DNA of 64,000 bases from Dipteris shenzhenensis (lineage: Eukaryota; Polypodiophyta; Polypodiopsida; Gleicheniales): the NCBI GenBank assembly GCA_047967505.1, contig CM106540.1; one strand, 5' to 3'. Shown in pieces: positions 10,369 through 21,200 of this stretch (positions within the stretch are counted from its first letter, which is position 1; every line of letters begins with the position of its first letter). A program made the translations under genes and the position numbers. The notes below the pieces were generated by a model. It was not told the DNA's origin. It made no database searches and saw nothing but the letters and a program-made list of their open reading frames with translations.

Positions 10369-10625
10369 TGACAAAATATGAAGAAGGGAGAGGAGAAGAG
10401 TGGAGATGAGGAGAGAGGGCACAGCTAGAGAGCACACCACAAATGACTAACTGTACACTAGAATTAGTTGAAAAAATAGAATATATACAAACCCTTTTAG
10501 GGTTAGGGTTAGGGGATCTAACCCTTTCCTTTATAGCACTCTATAAGGTTAGTGCTATGCACATATGATCACGTGATGGTGCTATGCACACATGATCACA
10601 TGATGTTGAGCGTGAACTCTCAACA
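10369..10625 (-). repeat. Copia A 5' LTR
   Basis: 257 bp with TG...CA ends (plus strand TGACAAAATATG ... CTCTCAACA), directly next to the primer-binding site. It matches the 3' LTR at 4124-4337 over its last 214 bp. Confidence 0.9.
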
Positions 10626-10652
10626 GGTGGGGAGAATTCAATACTTGAGCAA

Positions 10653-10941
10653 TGTTGGAAAACTGAAAGGAAAGCATGGAGTGAATACAAACTAAGAATT
10701 CTTGCTTATGGAATGAAGAAAGGTGAGGTCCTTAAGTAGGAACCTCTTACATGATCATTGACATCACTGATGACCTCTAAGCTCCACAATCATCTCCTCA
10801 ATCTGCTCCTAGATTCTCTCAATCATCCTATGTGGCTTCTACCACCACCTAATAGTGCTTATGGGCACCTAATTGTGCCTCTAGCACACACACATAGAAA
10901 CCAAGGTGTGCCTGCGGCATATACCTTGAGATATCCCATCA
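10653..10941 (-). repeat. Element B 3' LTR
   Basis: TG...CA ended repeat matching 13275-13563 with scattered substitutions (for example GAATACAAACTAAG against GAACACAAACTGAG). Divergence is visible, so element B is older than copia A. Confidence 0.92.
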
Positions 10942-11234
10942 TTCCCCCCCTCAAGGGAATGCCTCAGGCTATGTCAAGGATACATCTAGTCTCATAGTTT
11001 CTCATGCCATCTCATGGTGGTCAAGGATAAATCTATGGCTAGGTTCTCATGCTAGCAAGGGGTTCCCAAGGGAGTGAAGTAAAGAAAAGGGACACAAAAG
11101 ACCTTCCAATGGTTATCTCCCCTGCATGTACATGCACACAATGTCTGCAGGAGGTACCATGGAGCAAAAACACATACACATGGCTTACATCATATGGTGA
11201 CCAGAGGTGTTTACAAAACAAAAAATAGTTTATT

Positions 11235-11615
11235 TCACTCATTTTGGAGGACTATCCAGGCTGAATACCTTGACTCAATAAAAAGAGAGATTTGGAGCAT
11301 ACATGGAGATGATTCAAAAAGCATAATCTTCATAGGATGCCTCATCTTGTGGAGGCACATCAACTGAAAGTAGATTGGCAGTTTCTGATTTTGAAGTTGC
11401 TTCCTTTTTGGCTCTACAAAACTTTTCATGATGATTGTTTTTGCCACAGTGTTTGCATGGATTGATCTTGAAGCAGTATTTTGACAGGTGATTAGTCTTC
11501 CCACAATGATTGCAAGGTGAAAACTTGCCCTTCTGGGATTTTATGGCATAGGCTGTGTCATTGCCTTTTCAGAGTTCCATGTGCCTTTCTTCTTCTTGAA
11601 GAGTAGAGATAAAAC
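11235..11615 (-). pseudogene. Element B gag C-terminus, two zinc knuckles
   Basis: The minus strand carries two consecutive CCHC knuckles, CNHCGKTNHLSKYC and CKHCGKNNHHEKFC (about 11420-11525), followed by a Lys/Ser-rich tail that stops near 11325. It is the downstream part of the same gag as 11872-12412, separated from it by the MITE at 11616-11863. Confidence 0.8.
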
Positions 11616-11863
11616 CTCGGGGGGGTCACTCATCATATGTAACCCTATCACGTGAGTTCAACAAAAGGATATTTTTTATTTCTAAAATTTACAAAAATAA
11701 ATATACATAAGGGACTATTTAAAATGGTTTTGGAAAAAATTTACAGATCTGTATAGAAAAGGGGTACATTTTATTAATGGAAAATTTACACAAATAAGGG
11801 ATTTTAGAAATATGCCTTGAACGCACGTGGTATAGAGGGTTTATACATAGTGACCCCCCTGAG
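11616..11863. mobile_element. MITE family A, copy 1
   Basis: 248 bp. TIRs are CTCGGGGGGGTCACT and AGTGACCCCCCTGAG. The 8-bp target duplication GATAAAAC lies at 11608-11615 and 11864-11871. CACGTG motifs occur near both ends. No coding capacity. It interrupts the gag of element B. Confidence 0.93.
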
Positions 11864-11871
11864 GATAAAAC

Positions 11872-12412
11872 CTTCAAGATTAGGATTAGGAATATTTTTC
11901 AAAGTGGTAACAACATGATCATAATCTTCAAGCATACTCTTGAGCAACACTGCCATTGCATCATCTATAATGATAGGAGAGTTGATAGAAGCAAGTTGAG
12001 TCATGAGACTCTGCATGTAATTGACATGGGTAGCCAAAGGAGTGCCACTAACCATCTTCAATTCAAAGAAAGCAATCTTAAGTGACAATTTTTAGATGTG
12101 AGAGATAGCACCAAAAATAATGTCAAGCTTCTGCCAAGCTTCTGAAGGAGACTCCAAATCAGAGATGTGATGAATATAGTCATCTCCTAAGGCAAGAGCA
12201 ATGATGCCATAGGCTTTCTCCTCTCTAGAAGGATCTCTTGTCGGGCATGTTGGAGCTGAGGATTCTCCAGCATTCGAGGTTTTTGAAGAAGAAGTTGAAG
12301 CCGGTTTGACAAGCCCCCAGAGATTTTCCCTCATCAATGTAAACTTAACATTCATATGCCATGTGTGAAAGCCCTTACCATTGAACTTATCCATATTCAA
12401 GATGGTAGCCAT
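11872..12412 (-). pseudogene. Element B gag (UBN2-type)
   Basis: The frame from 12412 reads MATILNMDKFNGKGFHTWH, the usual copia gag opening (F-x-G-x-x-F-x-x-W). It continues through a Ser-rich insert, KAYGIIALALGDD and SEAWQKLD to a stop near 12092. The next frame (12088 on) gives KIAFFELKMVSGTPLATHVNYM and LLKSMLEDYDHVV, the second half of the domain. One frame change separates them. The product would bind element RNA and form particles; the element has no enzymes of its own. Confidence 0.82.
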
Positions 12413-13262
12413 GAGAGGGTCTAACCCAAGAATTGGGCAGTGTCTTCTCTCTTGAAAGGCTAGAAAAACAACTGAAAAGCTTCAAAGTATAAGCATTTAA
12501 TGTAGCAAAGACTTGTGACCAAATTTCATACTATTAATCAATGATTGATGGTGGCTATAAGTCCATCGATGCTAGTATGCTTTCACTTTCATGCGTCACA
12601 AAGGTGGCTAAATGAAAGCTTTCTAAGCAAATCTAGGTGTAGCAACTTAAAGAAAAGCTGTAGCCACAGTTGTACTAATGCTATTTAACACTTTAAAACA
12701 TTAGAAATGCTACCTAATGTAGCATCACACTCACAACCTTGTCAAAACTGTCCAAAACAGAGGCCTGAACTTGGAGGGCTTGTATCCCACTCTCCAAATC
12801 AAAGAAAAAGGGGCTTTTTGAAGCAAAAGAAAGCTCACATATAGGAAAATTTTTGGTATAGAGGTTAGATAGAATTTTGTGCGATGTTGCTGGCTAGAGC
12901 GTCATCAAATTCGACTGGTTTTTGCTTGTTTTCTCCTTGAATATGCAGCCATTACTGCTCATATTTCAATAGAAGCTTCCCCTGAAAGGAATTAGAGAAG
13001 GGTGGAGCAAACACAGAGAAAACGTAGAATAGAGATTCGACGATTTTCATGGAATGGCGACCAATAGTGACGTTGATTCTTCAATTCCTTGTAGGTGAAG
13101 GTTCGCCCATTTGAGGGGTATCTCCAGCAAGAAGGGCTCAGAGAATGGCAGAGAATTGAGGGAGAACAAGCTTTAGCAATATTTCAAAAGAAAGGGAAGA
13201 AATGGTAAAGATGAAGAAGAAGAAGATGATGTGGCACAAATGGGCTCAAGGAGGATCAAAGG
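12413..13262 (-). other. Element B 5' leader
   Basis: About 850 bp between gag and the primer-binding site. No open frame resembling a protein and no strong repeat was seen. Confidence 0.6.
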
Positions 13263-13274
13263 GCTCTAATACCA

Positions 13275-13563
13275 TGTTGGAAAACTGAAAGGAAAGCATG
13301 GAGTGAACACAAACTGAGAATTCTTGCTTATGGAATGAAGAAAGTTGAGGTCCTTAAGTAGGCACTTCTTACATGATCATTGACATCATTGATGACCTCT
13401 GAGCTCCACAATCATCTCCTCAATCTACTCCTAGATTCTCTCAATCATCCTATGTGGCTTCTACCACCACCTAACAGTGCTTATGGGCACCTAACTGTGC
13501 CTCTAGCACACACACATAGAAATCAAGGTGTGCCTGGGGCATACACCTTGAGATATCCCATCA
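13275..13563 (-). repeat. Element B 5' LTR
   Basis: Starts TGTTGG directly after the primer-binding site and ends CCCATCA, followed by the AGCAA target duplication. Confidence 0.92.
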
Positions 13564-13568
13564 AGCAA

Positions 13569-14247
13569 GACGTTCAACACCAAATAAACTTGCAATCCTT
13601 TGTTGATAGTTTATCTTTAGACCAAAAGAATTACAACTTGAAGCTCAAAATGAGGCACAAAAGGTTGATTAGGTACAAAGGGATTCCTTGGTTGAAACAT
13701 TATCGAGCCCTAGAAACCTTTGTAGTGATATCGAGAAGAAATCATTCAAGAGGAGCTTATCCACAAGACTTAATAAGCAGATGTGCCGAATCTTCCCCCA
13801 AGCTTGGGGAGCATCCCACCCTTTGAAGAATGTCACCCTTTTAATTACCTCTAATGTAGCAAGTAGCTTGATCACCGCATAATGAGTAGAATTGAAATCA
13901 AAGTCCTCTCAGTGTATCACTAATTCTTCACCTTGAATCATCCATGGTGTATCATCCCACCCGTTGTCTCCTTGAACCATACAATGTACAATCGGTTGTT
14001 CAAGATCGATATGAAGATCAAGAAAGAGATCTCGCCAATTGGTAGCCGTGATGAGTAGAGGACCAAGCACCAAATCCTTGAACTCATTGAGAAGTGACAT
14101 AAATATCCACCCTCCTCGTGTGGCGTGCGTCCAAGGAATGAACTTGAAAAAGTTCAAAATATATGATCTAGTATCAGATATGAATAGAGCACATGAAGTG
14201 AAGTACTTTTGCTTTTTACAACAAGAGGAAACTCCCTACGGTTAGAG
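13569..14247 (-). pseudogene. Unassigned gypsy-block coding remnant
   Basis: Two minus-strand frames (14157-13909 and 13875-13669) can be read almost continuously: WDDTPWMIQGEELVIH, then AVIKLLATLEVIKRVTFF. The sequence continues across element B to 10626-10647, so it is the host sequence of that insertion. It sits between an LTR-like repeat (14248-14743) and the RNase H scrap, so gypsy internal sequence is plausible. I do not recognise the domain. Confidence 0.4.
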
Positions 14248-14743
14248 AATTGTGTGTGACAACACTTGACCTCATTTTCCCACATATATCAACCCCCATA
14301 TCCTAAGTCTAAGATACTCCCCTGGTCTCTTTCCAATTTTATAATACGTTCAATCATCTAGGAAGATAAGTGGAGGGTTGGCACAAGGAATCTTGCCACC
14401 TCATCCTACTTTCCCCATTATTTAAAAATCTCCACCTATTTTATATTACTTCTCCCATGGTCCTTGGTCCTTGGTCCATGTTTCACTAAATGTAGGCATG
14501 GGACTACCTAGGTGGAGGGGTGGCACATGGAGGAACCATGCCACCTTAACATTTTATAATATAACTACCATGGATTATGTACAACACACCTTATGGGTCC
14601 TCTTACATGGAAGGGTGGCACATGGTCATGCCCTGCCACCTCAACCCTGGGCCCTATGCACACCATATTTTATTATACTTTTGCCACACATACAAGCGCA
14701 CACATATATTTATGCCTTTTACCTTGGTCAAATTTATCCATAA
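14248..14743 (-). repeat. LTR-like repeat, 5' side of gypsy relic
   Basis: Matches 335-894. The right edge at 14743 ends in the same CCATAA as the 894 edge, after which the sequences differ completely. This is what is expected if both edges are the LTR terminus of one minus-strand family. Together with 335-894 it may bracket a gypsy element that was invaded by copia A and element B. Confidence 0.55.
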
Positions 14744-14984
14744 CAATAGGAGTAGAGTTGTACCATGCGAGCAGCCACCTTAGCCCAATCGATCGTTGCT
14801 CCCAGTGCCTCATGCTCAATAAACCACGGTATTGTTCCTACACAAAATGCATGTCTCGTCTCTACGTCTTTAGGAAGGCGACCCATCGCAGCTTGCTATG
14901 GGCCCAATTTATGAGAGTTAGATAAAGTGCATGCAATATGTAGTAAAACAAATAGAACAATATATTAAATGAGAAGAAGTAGAC

Positions 14985-15900
14985 TTACCATAGTTGCCTC
15001 GAATGCCAGCCGTCCGCCTGCACCAAAGTGCAGAGTACTTTCAGAGTCTAGCCATCTCCTCGTAGCCCTCCTCTGACCCTCGAACATTTCGGGATGGTCC
15101 CTTTCCTGCTTCTTGAAAAACTTCTAATCAGCTTTGTCTGCCCAGCTAGGTTTAGCTTTCCTGTTTGCGATGGAAGTAGGCAAGGTTGACCTATGATGCT
15201 TCAAGACCAAACCCATGCACTCTCGCATGTAATTCTCATTTAACTCCCAATTTGGGGGGTTAGGGTATTTTCTTTTCAACTCATCAATTACTTCCTGCTT
15301 CTTGTGGTCATCTTGGTACGGCCAGTCTAATAGCTATGCCGCTCCTGAAGTGGTGGCTCATCAACTGTCTCATAGTGGCCATCACTGCTGTGCCCTTTTT
15401 ATCTTCTATTATCTCTTTCCAGTAGCTTGATTTGATAGGACAGGTCCTTGACTGGGTAAGGAGGACTCATGGTAGTGGCAGAGTCAGAGCGAGTGGTGTT
15501 TGTGCGAACACTTCTAGAGTGAGCAGTAGTAGTGGGAGTAGGAGAGGGCAAGGGACCTGACTGGTACTGGGTCTCAGGACCAAGTGGAGACCTGTAAGGA
15601 TGTGAGTGAGATGACTCATCTACATCTCTTGAGTCAGCACAACATAAGTGACCCCTCCTACTCTTTCTGCCCTTACGATGGGCACGCCCAAGTCATGATC
15701 CCTCAGTCAAAGGGGCTAGAGGGGATGGCTGGACAGTAGGTCCAGCCATCGGTGTAGGAGAGAGATTTGCTGAGGTCCTCTGGGATAGCAAAGAGAAGAA
15801 TCTCGCTGCCTCCTCATCGGTCATCTGTGCGACAAACTCATCGGGAGTCCTGACAAAGCCATGGGCTACTAGCAAAGGAGTTCCCCGAGGGGTAGTCATA
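14985..15900 (-). pseudogene. CACTA I TNPA-like second protein
   Basis: The N-terminal exon (15899-15693) starts MTTPRGTPLLVAHGF. Farther on the strand gives a Ser/Pro/Thr-rich section, then KYPNPPNW (near 15255), WADKAD-stop-KFFKKQE (near 15125) and HFGAGGRLAFEA (near 15015). YPNPPN and HFGAGG recur in the matching gene of element II. The pattern fits plant TNPA/Ptta-type transposon proteins, which bind subterminal repeats and assist excision. Stops (for example after WADKAD) and a frame change make this copy dead. The stretch 14744-14985 may hold its last exon, but I cannot confirm it. Confidence 0.6.
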
Positions 15901-16079
15901 GTGCTACGCTCGAGAGGAGTCAGGCTAGGGGTAGATAGTCATTGGAGTAGGCCCCTAAGGTGTCACGTGAGTGGAATCAAAGTCCTCTGGAGAATAGAGA
16001 TCATGATGTCTCCTCCTATGATGGTTTCCGTACTCGTCAGACGTGCGATGTGATTCTATTTCTAATTTGGGGGGATTGG

Positions 16080-17365
16080 ACAAACGTAGACACAAACACG
16101 AAAACAAAAAACAAAAAACAAGAGCCGGTAAGACAAGGAAAGCATATGAGGGAAAGCATAAGAAGCATAAGAGAAGGAGAGGGAAAAAGAAGAGAAAGAA
16201 AAGGGGAAAAGAGATTGAAAGAGGGGAAAAGAACCAAATATGCATAAGAGAAAAAAGAGAGAAAGAATATGCATAAGAGAAAAATAGAGAAAGCATATGC
16301 TTATGCTTATGCATAAGCATATAAGCATATGCTCATGCATAAGCATAAGCATCAGCATAGGCATAGGCACATGCTTATGATAAAGAAGAACAAAAGAGAG
16401 AGAAAAAGAAGAGAAGGAAAGGAGAAGGAGAAGGAGACATATGCTCATGCATAAGCGTAAGTATAAGAGAAGAAAAAACATATGCTCATGAAAGAGGGGA
16501 AAAAAAGAGGGGAAAAGAGGAGACTTGGAAGAGGGGAAAAAGAAGAGGGAGAAAGAAGAGAAGGAAGAGGGGGAAAGAGATTGAAAGAGGGGAGAAAGAA
16601 GAGGGGAAAAGAGCTTAAGCATAAGAGAAGGAAGAGGGAAAAAGAGATTGAAAGAGGGGAAAAAGAAGAGAAGGAAAGGAGGGAAAAAGAGATTGAAAGA
16701 GAGAAAAAAAGAAGAGGGGAAAAGACATCGAAAGAGGGGAAAAAGAAGAGAAGGAAGAGGGGAACAGAGATTGAAAAAGGGGGAAAAGAAGAGAAGGAAA
16801 GGAGGGAAAAAGAGATTGAAAGAGGGGAAAAAAGAAGAGGGGAAAAGAGATTGAAAGAGGGGAAAAGAGCATAAGCATAAGAGAAGGAAGAGGGGAAAAG
16901 AGATTGAAAGAGGGGAAAAAGAAGAGAAGGAAAGGAGGGAAAACGAGATTGAAAGAGGGGAAAAGAGATTGAAAGAGGGGAAAAAGAAGAGAAGGAAGAG
17001 GGGAAAAAGAAGAGAGGAAAAGAGCATAAGTATAAGAGAAGGAAGAGGGAAAAAGAGCATAAGCATAAGAGAAAAAGAAAGAAAGCATATGCTTATGCTT
17101 ATGCATGAGCATATGAGTATAAGAGAAAAAGAGAGAAAGCATAAGCTTGTGCTTATGCATGAGCATATGAGCATATGCTCATGCATAAGCATAAGCATAG
17201 GCAAATACATATGCTTATGAAAAGAGAAGAAAAAAGAGAGTGAAAAATAATACAAGGAAGGGAGGAAAAAAGAGAGTGAAAAAAGAGAGAGGAAAAAAGG
17301 AAAAGAGGGGAAGAAGAGAGAATAAGAGAAGAGAGGGGAAGAGAGGGGAAGAGAGGGTTCCTACA
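16080..17365. repeat. Purine-rich GAAAGAGGGGAAAA satellite with GCATAAGC palindromes
   Basis: The plus strand is almost pure A/G, built from variants of GAGATTGAAAGAGGGGAAAA. Blocks of ATGCTTATGCATAAGCAT-like palindromic repeat lie at about 16290-16375, 16438-16465, 17080-17115 and 17130-17215. The array occupies the space between the two CACTA I genes. Long open frames here (up to 397 codons, minus strand) are low-complexity Phe/Ser/Leu artefacts. Confidence 0.85.
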
Positions 17366-18004
17366 CCCATCACTACAGCTAGCACATAAGGCACTAGTTG
17401 TAGGCTAATGCAAACAACGAAAATAACAAAAGGAAAAAAGAGGAAGCACTTTCTTACCTAGAAAAGTCCCGCTCGGTGTTTCATGGACTGGCCCTACAAA
17501 AGAGAGGAAAGATGCCATTTTTCAGATAACTAGTTAGAGCAAGGAGGAGTTTAGAGAAGCAACATCTCAAAGGGATTGGATTGAGGAGACAAGCATAAGC
17601 CTACAAACAAGGAGAAAGAGGAGGAAGAGAAATACTAAAAAGAGAAGAGGTGAGTCTTCTTTCTTTCACAAAATCTCATTTTTTGTCAACCTCTGAAAAT
17701 CAAACATGAAAATTAGCACATAGCCTTAGCAATACAAGGAGAAACATGCTTTCAACAACACTCACAAAAAATGAACCTACATTGCTTAAAGAGACTCACC
17801 TTCTTGAAAAAATTCCTTTCACACAAGCAGAGAGGGAGAAGGGTGGAGAGGAAGCACAAGTGTTAGAAGAGGGGCTGGGTAGGGATGAAGAGTGGGTAAT
17901 AGAGAGGAGGAAAGCGAGGTTGTCGAATATAAGGTGGGAGGAGAGATTTTTGCTTTTCCCACAACAAAGATGTGAAAGAAAGCGTTGTGCGGCATTTCGG
18001 GATT
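17366..18004. other. CACTA I intergenic, no gene seen
   Basis: A/G-rich sequence with short open frames but no recognisable domain. It leads into the palindromic repeats at 18005-18150 and is likely part of the promoter interval of the divergent genes. Confidence 0.4.
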
Positions 18005-18150
18005 AAGCGCCAAGCATCGCTATATAGCGATGCTAGTCAATTGCTATATAAAAATGTTTATATCCAAAAAGCGTCGCTATATAGTGATGGAACAGGGCAA
18101 AGCGTCACTGTATAGCGATGGGGTAAAGCGTCACTATATAGCGATGATTC
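18005..18150. repeat. CACTA I palindromic ATATAG repeats
   Basis: About five copies of GCGTCRCTATATAGYGATG variants within 150 bp. The first copy contains the perfect palindrome CATCGCTATATAGCGATG. They lie 100 bp upstream of the tnp2 start. In En/Spm elements, short repeats of this kind are TNPA-binding sites; here that role is inference. Confidence 0.7.
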
Positions 18151-18255
18151 AGGACACTTATTGTCAGAAGAGAGAAAAGGACCTCATGGGTGGCTTTTTT
18201 TTGGAACTTAATAGATTTCCTTACAGCTCATGTCATGATTTTGGAAGTGTGCATA

Positions 18256-21200
18256 TGGAAGGGATGAGTGGAAGCTCATCAGATGATGTGCCAATGCCCG
18301 GGAGCACAGACTGGCTTACGGAGAGGTTGTTTTATCATTGCACTCGTTGCAAGCGAGAAGTACGACATCAACGTTATATTTCCATGTGCCACTTATGGAT
18401 GTATGGGGAGGAGCCCGAACCAGTACCCACCATTGGTGTTGCATGTGGTGATGGATCATTTGTAAGTCAATGCTATTTGAGTTTGTGATTAATATTGGAT
18501 ACCATTATGACACAAAACCTTGAGACAAGATCTTATATTTACACGAAATCTTGAGATAGGATGAGAAGGACGGCGAGGGTGTGCATATACCTTCACACTT
18601 TGAGCAAGACTATAGTCTCTCGAATGTGCTAGATGATGACGAGGGTATGGTGGACATGATGGATTCTATTTTCAGGGGCACTACATCACATGTACACATG
18701 ATGTCAGAGTCTGAGGTCAATATGCGAGAGTTGCAATCAACACAGTTGTATGAGGGTGCTAGGATGTCTAAACTACAAGCTTGTCTCTCAATCTTGAATC
18801 TGCAAGCAAACTATGGGTGCTCGGATACAAGTGTCTTGGCCTTAATGAAATTAGCTCCTGCATTAATTCGACTCATTATTTGGATATTGAGAATCATCAT
18901 GTATGTTTGAGAATCGTCATTATTCAAAGCCTATGTATGTTTGAATTGTGACTCTCTTTTATCATTCTCTCTTTTATCCTCTCTTTTCGTCTCTTTTCTC
19001 CTCTCTTTTTCTCTCTATCTCCTCTTTTTGTCTCTTTTCCTCTCTTTTCTCCTCTCTTTCCGTCTCTTTTTTTCTCTTTTATCATTCAAAGAATGCAGGA
19101 GTTTAAATGTTTGCTCAACGTCAGGCTGTAGGATTCTAAGCTTGTTGAATGTCTTACAGGTATTCTAAGCTATAGATTAGTCACATGGCTTCTTTGTTGT
19201 TTTGAGAATCATCATTATTCGAAGCCTATGTTTGTTTGAATTGTGATAGGTTGCTCCAGAAGATGTTGCCTGCATCAAATACCATGCCTGCATCAAGGTG
19301 GGTATGGATTATGATACCATGCATGCTTGCCATAATGATTATATTCTCTTTCTTCGTGAGCATGGAGATTTGGCTAGTTGTCCAAAGGGTGGGGAACAAC
19401 GATATAGAGATGACTTGTAGGGTGAGAAAATACCGGTCGAGGTCTTGAGACACTTTCCCATCATTGCAAAAATACTGCACATGTTTCAATGCAAATCCAT
19501 AGCGGAGTTGATGACTTGGCATGCATCTCATTGGTCCACTGATAAAACATTGAGGATTCCCACAGATTGGGTAGCTTGGAAGCACATAGACAATCAATGG
19601 TCGGACTTTGCAAGGGAGCCACAGAACTTACATCTTGGGCTCGCCATGGATGGCATGAATACTTTCGGATTACACTCGACATCTTGGTCGACATGGCCCA
19701 TAGTTTTGGTGAATTACAATATCCCACCATGGCTAACAATAAATAAGGAACACCTCATGCTTTCACTACTTGTGCCAAGGAAGTACAAGGCAAAAAATAT
19801 GGATGTGTACATGGCACCTTTGATAGAGGAGTTACAGATCTTATGGAGAGAAGTGCGGGTCTTTGATATTTCCAGAGCTCCTAGACATACCAATGATATT
19901 TTGATTAGGGGTACCTTGATGTGGACCATGCATGACTACCCAGGATATGGAGAGTGTGCAAGTATCTGGTTGTGTCTTTACATGTATAATATAGGATTAT
20001 GCTTTTATGACTCTCTTTCGCATGCATGTCTTATACTAACACATTCATGCACGCGTGTAAGACTTGTTAGTGGGTACCATGCTTGTCCTATTTGTGGATC
20101 GGGTTTGAAATCGCTTGCACGATACTCCAAACATATGAGGAAAAATGTTTATGAAGATCATGCTCGATACCTTCTGCTAGACCATCTCGCACATGGAGGT
20201 CAGCTTGATCCACCACCACCATATTTTAAGGCAAGTGACTGGATTCAGGCTTGGAGGGTGAATGGAGAGGATCCTCCTTGTGGTATGAAGAGGCTATCGA
20301 TCTTTTATTGGGGTCAGTTACAAATCAATCATCTCTTGGATCCCATGCATATCTTCAAGAATGTGGGGGCTACTATTTGGGCACACTTGGTTGGTTCCAA
20401 AGACTCAAGAGAAGTGCGAGAAGACTTGCATGCTATGAATAGGATGTTTTATTTGTGGCCCCAAGTGCGTGCTTTGGGAAAAGTTATCCTCTCGAAAGCA
20501 ACTTGGATCCTCTCCACGAGAGAGGAGATAGAAGTCAAGGCAGACATTGCCTCTTTTCAAACACCCACAGGGTACATGTGTTGCTTGAAAGGAGCATTTT
20601 CAAAGGACAATAAGCTTAGTGGGCTCAAGTCCCATGATTGGCACAACGTCTTAGAGATATTCTAAGTTGTAGGATTAGAGTATCGATAATCATGTATTAT
20701 TAATGTAATTATGATTATGTTATATTATTGACATGACTTCTTTGTTGCTTTGATAGTTCATCCTCCCAACTACAATAAAAGGGTGCTTACAAGAAGATGT
20801 TAGAAATGCTATATTCAAGATCAGTGGTATTGTGAGGTATGCTTACTTATCAAATCACATTGATTGCATTTTCTTCAATTTAATCTGAATAATCTGTAGA
20901 CTGATTATGAATATATCTTACATGGGCATGTGAAATAGGTGGATATCTCAAAAAGAGATCTCCATATCGAGCATCGAGAAGGCTAGGATGGAATCCATCG
21001 AATCTGTATGCTTGCTTGAGAAGCACTTTCCCATGAGCATTATGACAACTCAAGTGCACTTGATTGTGCACATAGTTGATGAGGTGGCCATTGCAGGTAC
21101 CGTTCATAGTCAGTGGATGTTTTTTCTCGAGCGGTTTATGAAAACTTTGAAGGGATTTGTAAGACAAAGAGCAAGACCACAAGCAAGCATGGCAGAGGGA

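Larger units (their letters stand above)
4124..10625 (-). mobile_element. Copia element A, nearly complete
   Basis: A 6.5-kb Ty1-copia retrotransposon read on the minus strand: 5' LTR (10369-10625), primer-binding site (10357-10368), long leader, gag, protease-integrase, RT-RNase H, 3' LTR (4124-4337). The LTRs look identical over their shared 214 bp, so insertion was recent. The 3' LTR lacks about 43 bp at its outer end, where it abuts gypsy RNase H, so no target duplication survives. Gag has at least four stops and the integrase/RT boundary has two frame changes; pol domains are otherwise intact. Confidence 0.9.
10653..13563 (-). mobile_element. Element B: non-autonomous gag-only LTR retrotransposon
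   Basis: Two 289-bp LTRs (10653-10941 and 13275-13563), both starting TGTTGG and ending CCCATCA, flank 2.3 kb. A perfect 5-bp target duplication AGCAA lies at 10648-10652 and 13564-13568. The primer-binding site is 13263-13274 (element strand TGGTATTAGAGC) and a C-rich tract next to 10942 is the polypurine tract. Inside are a copia-type gag and two zinc knuckles but no protease, integrase or RT. It would need enzymes supplied in trans. A family A MITE inserted into it later. Confidence 0.92.

Noticed and set aside
10758-10997. Frame in element B LTR (also 13380-13826)
   Set aside because: It lies in LTR sequence, is present twice because the LTR is, and has no domain.
16062-17255. 397-codon minus-strand open frame and several shorter ones
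   Set aside because: Low-complexity Phe/Ser/Leu translation of the purine satellite; open only because the repeat lacks stops.
17368-17376. CACTACAG as a CACTA terminal repeat
   Set aside because: It lies in the middle of the element, and no inverted partner CTGTAGTG was found at a plausible end.
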